Shown piece after piece: positions 55,434 to 64,000 of a stretch of 64,000 nt of DNA (its first letter is position 1; each line of letters opens with the position of its first letter). The position numbers and the translations under genes are program-made. This DNA comes from an uncultured Gammaproteobacteria bacterium (GTDB taxonomy: Bacteria; Pseudomonadota; Gammaproteobacteria; HK1): contig OY282353.1 in assembly GCA_958295465.1 (NCBI GenBank), positions 3,463,001-3,527,000 of the forward strand, given 5' to 3'. A model generated the notes under the pieces. That model saw only the letters and a list, made by a program, of their open reading frames with translations, was not told where the DNA came from and searched no databases.

Positions 55434-58217
55434 TCACAGCGAGCGAAGCGTTTCGAGCTGCGCCTCCAGCTTGCCGATGGAGGCATCGAGCTCCGCGGCC
55501 CGCCGGCGTTCCTTCTCCACCACCTCCGCCGGGGCCCGATCGAGAAACGACGGGTTCGCGAGCTTGGCGTGCGCGCGGTCCAGGTTCTTCCCGAGCTTGT
55601 CGAGCTGGCGCTCGAGCCGTTCGATCTCCGCATCCTTGTCGATGAGCCCTTCGAGCGGCACGAGGACTTCCAGCCCGCCGAGGAGTGCGGTCGCGGCCTT
55701 CGGAGTCGGGCTCCCGGCTTCGAGGACGTCGATCGTCGCGACCCGGGCCAGCGCCCGGACGTATGCGCTCCCGCCTGCAAGCCGGTCGCGCTCGGTGTCG
55801 GACGGACCGGTGAGCACCACCGGTACCTGCCGGCCCGGCGCCAGATCGAGCTCGCCGCGAACGCGGCGGATCGCGAGGACGAGATCCCTGACCCAGGTCA
55901 TGTGCTCCACCGCCTCCGGGTCGTCGAGCTCCGGCCGCGGCACGGGATAAGACTCGAGCATGATCGACGGACCGGTACGGCCCGCGAGCGGTGCGACGCG
56001 CTGCCAGATCTCCTCGGTGACGAACGGCATCAGCGGGTGGATGAGCCGCAGCACCGTTTCGAGCACTCGCACCAGGGTGCGGCGGGTGCCGCGGAGCCTC
56101 GCGGGGTCCGCCTCCGGGTCGGTGAGGACGGTCTTCGAGAGCTCCAGGTACCAGTCGCAGTACTCGTTCCAGGTGAAGTCGTAGATGGCCTGGGCCATGA
56201 GGTCGAGGCGGTACTGCTCCATCGCGGCGCGGGCCTGCCGTTCCGTGCGTTGCAGCAGCGACAGAATCCACCGCTCGGGGAGTCCGAGCTCGATCTCGCC
56301 GTCACCCAGCCCGCAATCCTTGCCCTCCGCGTTGAGCAGCACGAACCGGGCGGCGTTCCAGAGCTTGTTGCAGAAGTTGCCGTACCCCTCGACGCGACCG
56401 AGATCGAAGCGGATGTCGCGCCCCTGGGTGGCCAGCGAGCAGAAGGTGAACCGCAGCGCATCGGTGCCGTAGGCCGGAATCCCCCCGGGAAACTGGCGCC
56501 GGGTCGCTGCGATGATCTGCGGCGCGAGCTGGGGCTGCATCAGGCCGGTGGTGCGCTTTGCGATGAGCTCGTCGAGACCGATCCCGTCGATGAGGTCGAT
56601 GGGGTCGAGGATGTTGCCCTTCGACTTCGACATCTTGTTGCCGTCGCCGTCGCGCACCAGCCCGTGGATGTATACCTCGCGGAACGGGACGTCGCCCATG
56701 AACCTGAGCCCGAACATGATCATGCGGGCCACCCAGAAGAAGATGATGTCGAAGCCGGTGACGAGGACGGTGGTGGGATAGAACGTCTCGAGGCGGTCGG
56801 TGCGCTCCGGCCAGCCCAGGGTGGAGAAGGGCCACAGCGCCGACGAGTACCAGGTGTCGAGCACGTCGGGGTCCTGTTCCAGGGCCAGCGAGGGCGGGAG
56901 CGCGAACTTGTCGCGGACCTCTTCCTCGCTGCGGCCCACGTAGACGTTGCCGTCGCGGTCGTACCAGGCGGGGATCCGGTGCCCCCACCAGATCTGCCGG
57001 CTGATGCACCAGTCCTCGATGTTGCGCATCCATTCGAAGAACGTCTTCGCCCAGTGATCGGGAACGAAGCGGATGTCTCCGTTCTCGACCGCGCGGATCG
57101 ACGGCTCGGCCAGCGGTCCCGTCTTCACGAACCACTGGTCGGTGAGATACGGCTCGATGACCGCGTGCGAGCGGTCGCCCCGGGGCACCGTCATCCGGTG
57201 CGGCTCGGTGCGCACGAGCAGGCCGCGCGCCTCCAGATCCTCGACGATCTTCGCCCGCGCCTCGAAGCGGTCGAGCCCCTGGTACCGTGCCGGTGCGTTG
57301 CCGTTGATTCGCGCGTCGCGGGTGAGGACGTTGATCCGCTCCAGCGCGTGACGTTCGCCGACCTGGTAGTCGTTGAAGTCGTGGGCCGGGGTGATCTTGA
57401 CGCAGCCGGTGCCGAACCCCGGATCGACCATGTCGTCGGCGATGACGGGGATGCGACGCTCGGTGAGAGGAAGCTCGACCATCGAGCCGACGAGGTCGCG
57501 GTAGCGGCCGTCGGCGGGATGGACCGCGACCGCGGTGTCGCCGAGCATCGTCTCCGGGCGCGTGGTCGCCACCTCCAGGTGGCCGCTGCCGTCGATCCGC
57601 GGATAGCGGATGTGCCACAGCGCCCCGTCCTCCTCTTCGGAGACCACCTCCAGATCCGACACCGCGGTCTGCAGGACGGGGTCCCAGTTGACGAGGCGCT
57701 TGCCGCGGTAGATCAGGCCGTCCTCGTAGAGCCGGACGAAGGTCTCCTGCACCGCTGCCGAGAGCCCCTCGTCCATGGTGAAGCGTTCGTGGGCCCAGTC
57801 CACGGACGCCCCCATCCGTCTCATCTGGCTGGTGATGGTGTTGCCCGAGCGCTCCTTCCAGCGCCAGATGCGCTCCACGAAGCCGCTCCGGCCGAGATCC
57901 TGGCGGGTCAGCCCTTCCGCGTTGATCTGGCGCTCCACCACCATCTGGGTCGCGATCCCCGCGTGATCGGTGCCCGGTTGCCAGAGCGTGCTGCGACCGT
58001 TCATGCGGTGGTAGCGGATCAGGGCGTCCATGATGGTGTCCTGGAACGCGTGGCCCATGTGCAGCGTGCCGGTCACGTTGGGGGGCGGAATCATGATGCA
58101 GTAGGGCTCGCCATCGGCTCCGCCGGCGCCGGAGGCGCCGGGGACGAAATATCCCTCGCGCTCCCAGCGCTGGTACCACTGCCTCTCTACCTGGTTCGGA
58201 TCGTAGGTCTTGTCCAT
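55434..58217 (-). CDS. valS: Valyl-tRNA synthetase
   Basis: Class I synthetase charging tRNA-Val, with editing of threonine. The 927-residue product has [15 protein letters not shown] (HMGH at 53-56), the editing domain ([18 protein letters not shown]), [17 protein letters not shown], the KMSKS loop ([15 protein letters not shown], about 528), and a C-terminal coiled-coil arm ([22 protein letters not shown]). The start [14 protein letters not shown] aligns with other ValS. An in-frame ATG at 58307 overlaps the holC stop (ATGA) and would add a 30-residue Pro-rich leader. A 7-bp tandem repeat lies between the two possible starts. Confidence 0.96.
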   Translation of the reverse strand: MDKTYDPNQVERQWYQRWEREGYFVPGASGAGGADGEPYCIMIPPPNVTGTLHMGHAFQDTIMDALIRYHRMNGRSTLWQPGTDHAGIATQMVVERQINAEGLTRQDLGRSGFVERIWRWKERSGNTITSQMRRMGASVDWAHERFTMDEGLSAAVQETFVRLYEDGLIYRGKRLVNWDPVLQTAVSDLEVVSEEEDGALWHIRYPRIDGSGHLEVATTRPETMLGDTAVAVHPADGRYRDLVGSMVELPLTERRIPVIADDMVDPGFGTGCVKITPAHDFNDYQVGERHALERINVLTRDARINGNAPARYQGLDRFEARAKIVEDLEARGLLVRTEPHRMTVPRGDRSHAVIEPYLTDQWFVKTGPLAEPSIRAVENGDIRFVPDHWAKTFFEWMRNIEDWCISRQIWWGHRIPAWYDRDGNVYVGRSEEEVRDKFALPPSLALEQDPDVLDTWYSSALWPFSTLGWPERTDRLETFYPTTVLVTGFDIIFFWVARMIMFGLRFMGDVPFREVYIHGLVRDGDGNKMSKSKGNILDPIDLIDGIGLDELIAKRTTGLMQPQLAPQIIAATRRQFPGGIPAYGTDALRFTFCSLATQGRDIRFDLGRVEGYGNFCNKLWNAARFVLLNAEGKDCGLGDGEIELGLPERWILSLLQRTERQARAAMEQYRLDLMAQAIYDFTWNEYCDWYLELSKTVLTDPEADPARLRGTRRTLVRVLETVLRLIHPLMPFVTEEIWQRVAPLAGRTGPSIMLESYPVPRPELDDPEAVEHMTWVRDLVLAIRRVRGELDLAPGRQVPVVLTGPSDTERDRLAGGSAYVRALARVATIDVLEAGSPTPKAATALLGGLEVLVPLEGLIDKDAEIERLERQLDKLGKNLDRAHAKLANPSFLDRAPAEVVEKERRRAAELDASIGKLEAQLETLRSL

Positions 58218-58223
58218 GGCCTC

Positions 58224-58251
58224 GGGGTCCGGGGTCCGGGGTCCGGGGTCC
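58224..58251 (-). repeat. 7-bp tandem repeat (GGGGTCC x4) just before the valS start
   Basis: Four perfect 7-bp units lie 7 bases upstream of the valS ATG. Copy-number change would alter the leader spacing, and it would shift the frame if translation starts at 58307. Confidence 0.85.
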
Positions 58252-58303
58252 GGAGTCGGGTCCGGAGCCGGAGTTTTGGAATTCGGAGCTCGGGGTTCAG
58301 GGC

Positions 58304-58732
58304 TCATCGATGGGTCCTGATCTCGAATCCGCGAGCGCGGTACTCGCGAAAACGCTGCCGTCCCGCGTCGCGTCCGGCCCCACCGGCCGGGACCACCTCG
58401 GCGATGCGTGCGGCACGGGCGGCCTCCGCGGGCACTGACGGCGTGAGGTTGAGCAGCACGTCGAGCGCGCCCTCCCATACCCCGGGCGTACTGACGATCA
58501 CCGGCTCGTTCACCGAGGGTTCGCCCGCGCCGAGCCTTCGATGCGGCACGAAGCTCTCGTCCCGGAACGTCCAGAGCAGGTCGTCGAGCCTCCGCGCCGC
58601 GGTATCGGAGGCGGTGACGACGAGCACGTGGTGACCGCGCTGCCACACTTTCTCGACGAGCCGGCACGCGAAATTATCGAGCGCATCGGGGCTCGTCTCG
58701 GGCCGCACGTAGAAGTCGACCTGCCCGGGCAT
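58304..58732 (-). CDS. holC: DNA polymerase III chi subunit
   Basis: HolC (chi) links the clamp loader to single-strand DNA-binding protein. The 142-residue product has the family core [38 protein letters not shown] and [17 protein letters not shown]. The ATG at 58732 gives MPGQVDFYV. It lies between pepA and valS as in most gammaproteobacteria. Confidence 0.92.
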   Translation of the reverse strand: MPGQVDFYVRPETSPDALDNFACRLVEKVWQRGHHVLVVTASDTAARRLDDLLWTFRDESFVPHRRLGAGEPSVNEPVIVSTPGVWEGALDVLLNLTPSVPAEAARAARIAEVVPAGGAGRDAGRQRFREYRARGFEIRTHR

Positions 58733-58745
58733 CGGGGCCCCGGTG

Positions 58746-60266
58746 TCAGGCGGCTGGCGCCGGCGTACGGTCGGCCGCGCGGGTGCGGTCGAGCAGGTAC
58801 TGGCAGAGCAGGCCCACCGGGCGGCCGGTCGCGCCCTTTTCCTTGCCGCTGCGCCACGCGGTGCCGGCGACGTCGAGATGCGCCCAGCGCTGCCCGGAGG
58901 CGAACTTCGCAAGGAAGCTCGCGGCGGTCACCGCCCCGGCCTCGCGCCCGCCGATGTTCGCCACGTCGGCGAAGTTGCTCTTGAGCTGCTCCGCGTATTC
59001 GTCCCACAACGGCATCTGCCACGCACGGTCACCGGCGTGCTCGCCGGCTGTGAGGAGGGCGTCGGCGAGCGGCTGGTGGTTCGAGAACAGGCCGCTCGCA
59101 TGGGCCCCGAGGGCGATGACGCAGGCCCCGGTCAGGGTCGCGACGTCGATGACCACGTCCGGCTTGTAGCGCTCGGCGTAGGTAAGGGCGTCGCAGAGTA
59201 TCAGGCGTCCTTCGGCGTCGGTGTTGAGGACCTCGACGGTCCTGCCGGCCATGGTGGTGACGATGTCGCCGGGCTTGCTCGCGTTGCCGTCGGGGAGGTT
59301 CTCGCAGGCGGGGGCCAGCGCGACGACGTTGAGGGGGAGCCCGAGCGTCGCGCATGCCTCCATCGCCCCGATGACGCTCGCCGCTCCGCACATGTCGAAC
59401 TTCATCTCGTCCATGGTGGCCGACGGCTTGATCGATATCCCGCCCGAGTCGAAGGTGACGCCCTTTCCAACGAGCACGATCGGGGCATGGGAACGCGGGG
59501 CGCCCCGGTATTCGAGGACGATGAGCCGGGGCGGCTGGCGGCTCCCACGCGCCACCGACAGCAGCGAGCCCATGCCCAGGCGCTTCATCCGGGCTTCGTC
59601 GAGCGCCTTGAACCTGACGCTCGGGTGCCGCCCGGCCAGGGCCTTCGCCTCGCCCGCGAGGTAGGTCGGGGTGCAGATGTTGCCGGGAAGGTTTCCGAGG
59701 TCGCGGGCGAGGGAGACACCCGCGGCGATCGCCCGCCCCGTCGCGACGCCCGCTGCCGCCTCGTTGCGGTATGCGCGCGCAACGGCGATCGAGGCCCGTC
59801 CCGGAGGCGGGACGCGATCGTCATCGGCCTCGCCGCGCATGGCGTCGAAGCGGTAGGCCGCCTCGTTCAGGCATTCGACCGCGACCCGCGACTTCCATTC
59901 GAGATCCCGTCCGTCGACTTCGACGTCGCCGAGCGACCAGGCCGCACTCCGGGCGCCGGTCGCGGCGATCGCCTGCGCCGCGGCGCGGGCGATCTTGTGG
60001 TACCGCGTCGGGGTCATCGCGCCTTTCGGCCCGCATCCGACGACGAGCACGCTGTCCGCCGCTACGCCGTCGAGCGCATGGACCCGGAGGTGCTTGCCGG
60101 CGCCGGCACGGAATCCCGCCTTGCGCACGATCGCCCCGAGCCTGCCGTCGCTGGCGGCGTCGAGCGACCGGTACGCCGGGGTCGGGTCTCGTCCTTCGAA
60201 CGCCCCGGCGACGAGGCAGCCGGCGCGGATCCGGGGGGCGTCGGTGGCGGTGACGCTGAACTCCAT
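58746..60266 (-). CDS. pepA: Leucyl aminopeptidase PepA
   Basis: M17-family dizinc aminopeptidase, in some bacteria also a DNA-binding architectural protein. The 506-residue product has the metal and catalytic motifs VLVGKGVTFDSGGISIKP (about 265), DMCGAASVIG, and NTDAEGRLILCDAL (about 348), and a C-terminal region with MPLWDEYAEQLKSNFADVAN and WAHLDVAGTAW. The ATG at 60266 (MEFSVTATDAP) is clear, with GGAGGACA in front of it. It is divergent from lptF. Confidence 0.96.
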   Translation of the reverse strand: MEFSVTATDAPRIRAGCLVAGAFEGRDPTPAYRSLDAASDGRLGAIVRKAGFRAGAGKHLRVHALDGVAADSVLVVGCGPKGAMTPTRYHKIARAAAQAIAATGARSAAWSLGDVEVDGRDLEWKSRVAVECLNEAAYRFDAMRGEADDDRVPPPGRASIAVARAYRNEAAAGVATGRAIAAGVSLARDLGNLPGNICTPTYLAGEAKALAGRHPSVRFKALDEARMKRLGMGSLLSVARGSRQPPRLIVLEYRGAPRSHAPIVLVGKGVTFDSGGISIKPSATMDEMKFDMCGAASVIGAMEACATLGLPLNVVALAPACENLPDGNASKPGDIVTTMAGRTVEVLNTDAEGRLILCDALTYAERYKPDVVIDVATLTGACVIALGAHASGLFSNHQPLADALLTAGEHAGDRAWQMPLWDEYAEQLKSNFADVANIGGREAGAVTAASFLAKFASGQRWAHLDVAGTAWRSGKEKGATGRPVGLLCQYLLDRTRAADRTPAPAA

Positions 60267-60582
60267 TGTCTGTCCTCCGTTGGTTCATCCGGCAGGCATC
60301 GCGACGGGTCCGACTGCTGCCGCGGGTGATGGCCGGGCGGGGGGTTTGATACCATCGACTCCCGCGCCGGCCGATGCCCCGCTCTCGCGGGAGTTGTCTT
60401 GCTACGCGGCCCGATCGACCCCTCGAGTGGCCGAATGTGCCGGAATCCATGGTCGGCAGTGTAGTGAGCGCGCGGGGAAGCTGTCCATCCGTGCTCGCCA
60501 TGCCTCGACCGGATTTCGCCATGGACGTCCCCGATCCCCTCGCTCGATCGGCCGTGGCGGCGGCCGGCGGCACCGGATCGTC
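60267..60582. other. 316-bp divergent intergenic region between pepA and lptF
   Basis: Promoters for pepA-holC-valS (leftward) and lptFG (rightward) must lie here. I see no confident consensus elements and no gene. Such divergent regions in relatives serve both essential operons. Confidence 0.5.
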
Positions 60583-61704
60583 TTGATCATCGAGCGCTAC
60601 CTCTCCCGTGAAGTGCTGCGGACGTGCGTCGCGGTGCTCGCGGTGCTCGTCCTGGTCTACGGGGCGGATCGATTCACGCGCTTCCTCTCCGACCCGGCGG
60701 CCGAGGCCGTCTCGCTGGCGCTCATCGTCCAGATTCTCGCCCTGAAGCTCGCGGAGAAGCTTCCGGTGTTTCTCCCGCTGGCACTCTACGTCGCGGTGCT
60801 CATCAGCCTCGGCCGCCTGTACCGGGACAGCGAGATCGTCGCGTTCGGCGCGGGCGGGGTCGGACTGTGGCGGCTCTCGCGGGGCGTCCTCCGGGTGGTG
60901 GCGGGGTTCTCGCTCGCGGGAGCGGCGGTGTCGCTGTTCGTCTCTCCGGGCGCCGCTTCGATGCGGTGGACGCTGCTCGAAGAGGCGAGGCAGCAGGCCG
61001 AGAGCCAGGTGGTCGTTCCGGGCAGGTTCAAGGAGTTCGGCGGCGGAGGCCAGATCATCTACGTGGAGGCGGTGGATCCGGAGAGCGGCCGGATGTCGAA
61101 CGTGTTCGTGCGGGTCCGAAAGCCTCACCGGCAGTACGTGCTGGTCTCCCGCGCGGCCTACCAGGTCGAGCGCCCCGGCGGCGGGCCACGGTACATGGTG
61201 CTCGAGAACGGCCATCGCTACGCGGGCCTGCCGGGACAGGCGACGTTCTCGGTGACTCGGTTCGAACGGCACGCGGTCCGGATCGAGATGCAGCCGAAGG
61301 GGATCTTCGCGGGCGGCCGCAAGACGCTCTCGACGATGGCCCTGCTCGATTCCGGCGCTCCGCATCACCTCGCGGAGCTCCACCGGCGGGTTTCCACCGC
61401 GGTCTCCATCGTCGTGCTCGGAATGCTCGCGGTGCCGCTCGCGCGGACCTCGCCCCGCGAGGGGCGCTACGGGAAGCTGTTTCTGGCCATCGTCGTGTAC
61501 TTCGTCTACAGCAACACGATCAGCATCCTCGAGCATCTGGTCGACCGCGGGACGGTGCCGGGTTTCGTCGGAGTGTGGCCGGTGCACGTGGTGATGGTCC
61601 TCCTGGTCCTCGCCCTCCTCGTCAACCAGACCACGGGCGGCCGGCGTCTCGGCGCGAAGTTGCGCTCGGTGCAACGGCGGCGCGGCAAGGGCGGATCGTC
61701 ATGA
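60583..61704 (+). CDS. lptF: LPS-export permease LptF
   Basis: LptF forms with LptG and LptB2 the ABC transporter that extracts LPS from the inner membrane. The 373-residue product (TTG start at 60583, reading IIERYLSREVLRTC) has the usual six membrane spans, three before and three after a periplasmic beta-jellyroll domain (QIIYVEAVDPESGRMSNVFV). The C-terminal spans include SIVVLGMLAVPLARTSPREG and GVWPVHVVMVLLVLALLV. No ATG or GTG exists at the conserved start, hence TTG. Its stop overlaps the lptG start. Confidence 0.94.
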   Translation: MIIERYLSREVLRTCVAVLAVLVLVYGADRFTRFLSDPAAEAVSLALIVQILALKLAEKLPVFLPLALYVAVLISLGRLYRDSEIVAFGAGGVGLWRLSRGVLRVVAGFSLAGAAVSLFVSPGAASMRWTLLEEARQQAESQVVVPGRFKEFGGGGQIIYVEAVDPESGRMSNVFVRVRKPHRQYVLVSRAAYQVERPGGGPRYMVLENGHRYAGLPGQATFSVTRFERHAVRIEMQPKGIFAGGRKTLSTMALLDSGAPHHLAELHRRVSTAVSIVVLGMLAVPLARTSPREGRYGKLFLAIVVYFVYSNTISILEHLVDRGTVPGFVGVWPVHVVMVLLVLALLVNQTTGGRRLGAKLRSVQRRRGKGGSS

Positions 61705-62759
61705 GGATCCTCGACGCCTACATCGCGCGTCACGTCGTGGTCGGTACGCTGCTCGCGCTCGCGGTGCTCCTCTCGCTGACCGCGGTGGCGACCTTCGTCG
61801 ACGAGCTCGACTCGGTCGGCAGGGGGCGCTACGGCGTCGCCGGCGCGATCGAGTTCGTGATCCTCACCCTTCCGAGACACGCCTTCGTCCAGTTTCCGCT
61901 CGCCGCGGTGATCGGGGCCCTCATCGGGCTCGGGACCCTGGCCGTCTCCTCGGAGCTCTCCGTGGTCCGCGCCGCCGGGGTGTCGCCCGGCCGCATCGCC
62001 GGCTCGGCGCTGAAAGGCGCGACGGCGCTCGTGATCGTCGCGGCCCTGTTCGGGGAAGTCGTCGCTCCCTGGTGTGAACGTCTCGCCCGGACCGGGCGCG
62101 AGGCCGCGCTCGAGGAGTTGCCGGGGCGGGATGACGGAGCCTGGATTCGCGACGGGCAGCGCTTCGTCAACATGGTTCGCGTGCGGCCCGGCGACCGGGT
62201 CGAGGACATGTACATCTACGAGCTCGATTCCTGGGGCGCCCTGCGGGCGGTGATGCACGCCGAGCACGCGCGGTACCGCGACTCCGCCTGGGTGCTGGAG
62301 GCGGTGCGCCGCAGCGAGGTCTCGGCCGCGGGCGTGGTGACCCGGTCCACCCCGAGAACGGTGTGGGAGACCCGGTTCGGACCCGATCTCGTGAAGCTCG
62401 CCTCTGCCCGCCGGGAAGGCCTGTCCGGACTCGCGCTCGCGCGATACATCGACTATCTCCGGGACAACCGGCTCGACACCGCCGCGTACGAGCTCGCGTT
62501 GTGGAGAAAGGTCGCCTATCCGTTCGCGACCGGGGTGATGATCGTCCTCGCGGTGCCGTTGGTGCTGGGACGCCTCGGCGGAGCCGGGATCGGGCAGCGG
62601 ATCCTCGCCGGCTGCCTGATCGCGGTGACGTTCCACATCGTCAACGAGGCCTCCGGCAAGCTCGGCATCGTATACGGCCTGAGTCCGCCGGTGAGTGCAT
62701 TCGCTCCGACGTTGTCGTTCCTTGCCGTGGGCATGTGGCTGTTGCATCGAGTGCGTTGA
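61701..62759 (+). CDS. lptG: LPS-export permease LptG
   Basis: Second permease subunit of the LptB2FG exporter. The 352-residue product starts MRILDAYIARHVVVGTLLALAVLLSLTAV, has the coupling-helix region SSELSVVRAAGVSPGRIAGS, a periplasmic jellyroll (WIRDGQRFVNMVRV...MYIYELD) and C-terminal spans ending LSFLAVGMWLLHRVR. It overlaps lptF by four bases (ATGA), so the two are translationally coupled. Confidence 0.96.
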   Translation: MRILDAYIARHVVVGTLLALAVLLSLTAVATFVDELDSVGRGRYGVAGAIEFVILTLPRHAFVQFPLAAVIGALIGLGTLAVSSELSVVRAAGVSPGRIAGSALKGATALVIVAALFGEVVAPWCERLARTGREAALEELPGRDDGAWIRDGQRFVNMVRVRPGDRVEDMYIYELDSWGALRAVMHAEHARYRDSAWVLEAVRRSEVSAAGVVTRSTPRTVWETRFGPDLVKLASARREGLSGLALARYIDYLRDNRLDTAAYELALWRKVAYPFATGVMIVLAVPLVLGRLGGAGIGQRILAGCLIAVTFHIVNEASGKLGIVYGLSPPVSAFAPTLSFLAVGMWLLHRVR

Positions 62760-62762
62760 GCG

Positions 62763-62884
62763 GCAACCGCTGGTGCGGTCGCCTGGCGATTCCGCTACCC
62801 GGAATCGCGGGCGCCCCAGCCAGCGCCGCGGGTGGGCGGGGAACAGGGTTGTTCCATGCGGGCGGCGACCGCTGGCGCGGTCGC
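62763..62884. repeat. REP-like palindromes after lptG (copies 3 and 4)
   Basis: GCAACCGCTGGTGCGGTCGC (62763-62782) and GCGATTCCG...CGGAATCGC (62786-62808) repeat, in inverted orientation, the pair at 12645-12690. A further GCGACCGCTGGCGCGGTCGC lies at 62865-62884. They may act as terminators or mRNA stabilisers after lptG. Confidence 0.8.
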
Positions 62885-62975
62885 ACTCCGGGCGGCGCCT
62901 GGCGCTGCCCGCCATCGGGAACGGGGCTTCATGGACAGGCGAGCGCACCGGCCCGGGGCGGCGCCTCCCCGCGGG

Positions 62976-63428
62976 TCAAGCCTCCGGCGGGACCATCTCG
63001 ACCACGGTGCCCGAGAGGCGATCGTGCAGGCTCCTCCGATCCCGGTCGACCGCGACCCACAGCAGGCCGGCGCCCGCCGTGCCGATCGAGACGAGGGCGG
63101 CGGCGAATCTGCCGAGCGAGCGCCACCACCCGAGCCGGGTCCCTTCGCGCGTGCACACCCGCATCCTCCACGCCCGCATCCCCAGCGTCTGTCCGCTCCG
63201 CGTCCAGCACCAGCCGAACCAGGCGTAGCTCACCGCGAGCAGGTAGGCGGTGAACACCGGGTCGTTCGGATCGACGGCCCGCCCGCCGGTGAAGAGCAGC
63301 ACCGGCACGGTAGCCGCGAAGAGCACCGCGAACAGGAGCAGGGCGTCGTAGGCCAGCGCGGCGAGCCGGCGGAGCAGCCCGGGACGCGCCGCCGCCTCGC
63401 GCGGGGAGCGGGCGGGGGCACGGGTCAC
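62976..63428 (-). CDS. RDD-family membrane protein
   Basis: The 150-residue inner-membrane protein of the RDD family has an unknown role, perhaps in transport. The Arg-Asp pattern is visible: PGLLRRLAALAYDALLLFAV at the start, then a second span AYLLAVSYAWFGWCWTRSGQTLG with MRAWRMRV, and the family C-terminus RDRRSLHDRLSGTVVEM. The GTG start at 63428 was chosen because conserved sequence begins soon after. The usual neighbour in this lineage is lptG, as here. Confidence 0.88.
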   Translation of the reverse strand: MTRAPARSPREAAARPGLLRRLAALAYDALLLFAVLFAATVPVLLFTGGRAVDPNDPVFTAYLLAVSYAWFGWCWTRSGQTLGMRAWRMRVCTREGTRLGWWRSLGRFAAALVSIGTAGAGLLWVAVDRDRRSLHDRLSGTVVEMVPPEA

Positions 63429-63520
63429 GCCGCCGGGAGGCACGTCTTCGGGACCGGTGCGAACCGGTGAGCCCTGCCGGCCCCCCACTGGCCCGGCCGG
63501 CCCGCGGCCGCGGGCGTGGG

Positions 63521-64000
63521 TCACGCCTTGGGCAGGGTGACGCCCCGCTGCCTCATGTACTTTCCCGCACGGTCGCGGTAGGAGGTCTCGCACTCCTCGT
63601 CGGACTCGAAGAACAGGACCTGGGCGACCCCCTCGTTGGCGTAGACCTTGGCCGGCAGCGGCGTGGTGTTGGAGAACTCCAGGGTGACGTGCCCCTCCCA
63701 TTCCGGCTCGAGCGGCGTCACGTTGACGATGATGCCGCAGCGGGCATAGGTGGATTTGCCGAGGCAGACGGTGAGGACGTTGCGGGGAATGCGGAAGTAC
63801 TCGACGGTGCGGGCCAGGGCGAAGGAGTTCGGGGGGATGATGCATACGTCGGCGCGGAGATCGACGAAGCTCGAATCGTCGAAGTTCTTCGGGTCCACGA
63901 TGGCGGAGTTGATGTTGGTGAAGATCTTGAATTCGTCGGCGCAACGGATGTCGTAGCCGTAGCTCGACGTGCCGAAGGAGATGACCCGCCCGCCGTCGCG
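63521..64000 (-). CDS. dcd: dCTP deaminase, 5' end outside window
   Basis: Converts dCTP to dUTP for dTMP synthesis. The frame is open to base 64000, so the N-terminus (about 30 residues) is missing. Visible are [53 protein letters not shown] and the active-site stretch [20 protein letters not shown], whose Glu is the catalytic base. It ends [11 protein letters not shown]. The gene lies upstream of the RDD gene on the same strand. Confidence 0.96.
   Translation of the reverse strand, partial: RDGGRVISFGTSSYGYDIRCADEFKIFTNINSAIVDPKNFDDSSFVDLRADVCIIPPNSFALARTVEYFRIPRNVLTVCLGKSTYARCGIIVNVTPLEPEWEGHVTLEFSNTTPLPAKVYANEGVAQVLFFESDEECETSYRDRAGKYMRQRGVTLPKA

Noticed and set aside
55335..58634. A 1099-codon rightward frame across valS
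   Set aside because: Antisense shadow of the well-conserved valS gene, with no domain resemblance or ribosome site.

Overview
The window is GC-rich and comes from a gammaproteobacterium. The evidence is synteny and content: an Isc/ndk/rlmN/rodZ/hisS/yfgM/bamB/der string, pepA-holC-valS divergent from lptF-lptG, BamB and BamC lipoproteins, DjlA, SecB, the large NAD-glutamate dehydrogenase and a complete type II secretion (gsp) operon including gspN. I cannot name the genus. The many decayed restriction, toxin and transposase genes and several short dispersed repeats point to a genome with heavy past mobile-element traffic.

Region 1 (1-9321) is a worn defence island. It holds an MmeI-like DNA methyltransferase broken by one amber codon, a chimeric antitoxin-like gene overlapping a frameshifted mazF, a long intact SIR2-domain protein (the best antiphage candidate here), a scar in which the first codons of a second methyltransferase are joined to its last codons, and an AAA ATPase whose overlapping partner gene is cut to 29 codons.

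Region 2 (9789-25185) is housekeeping: an OsmC-like protein, trpC and trpD (with a 116-bp tandem duplication spanning the trpC start), gph, djlA, two tandem membrane/coiled-coil proteins and a distant relative, secB, a methyltransferase, a TPR-sulfotransferase and the giant glutamate dehydrogenase.

Region 3 (25255-31353) is accessory: transposase remnants, an inverse-autotransporter-type beta barrel with no passenger, a DUF4189-like lipoprotein with a Pro-Thr repeat, and a metzincin metalloprotease lipoprotein.

Region 4 (31447-44373) is a TPR lipoprotein followed, on the opposite strand, by gspC-D-E-F-(lipoprotein)-H-I-J-K-L-M-N-G. gspG sits at the operon's end instead of after gspF. Its usual slot holds a lipoprotein that shares a C-terminal domain with the nearby metalloprotease, which suggests a secretion-substrate link.

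Region 5 (44400-64000) has a chimeric transposase fossil, bamC converging on der-bamB-yfgM-hisS-rodZ-rlmN-ndk-iscA-iscR, then valS-holC-pepA, the LPS exporters lptF and lptG, an RDD protein and the 3' part of dcd. The usual iscS, iscU, hscBA, fdx, pilF and ispG are missing from the string. A 113-bp inverted-repeat element fills the ispG slot and supplies the rodZ stop codon; a second copy lies near 19.7 kb.
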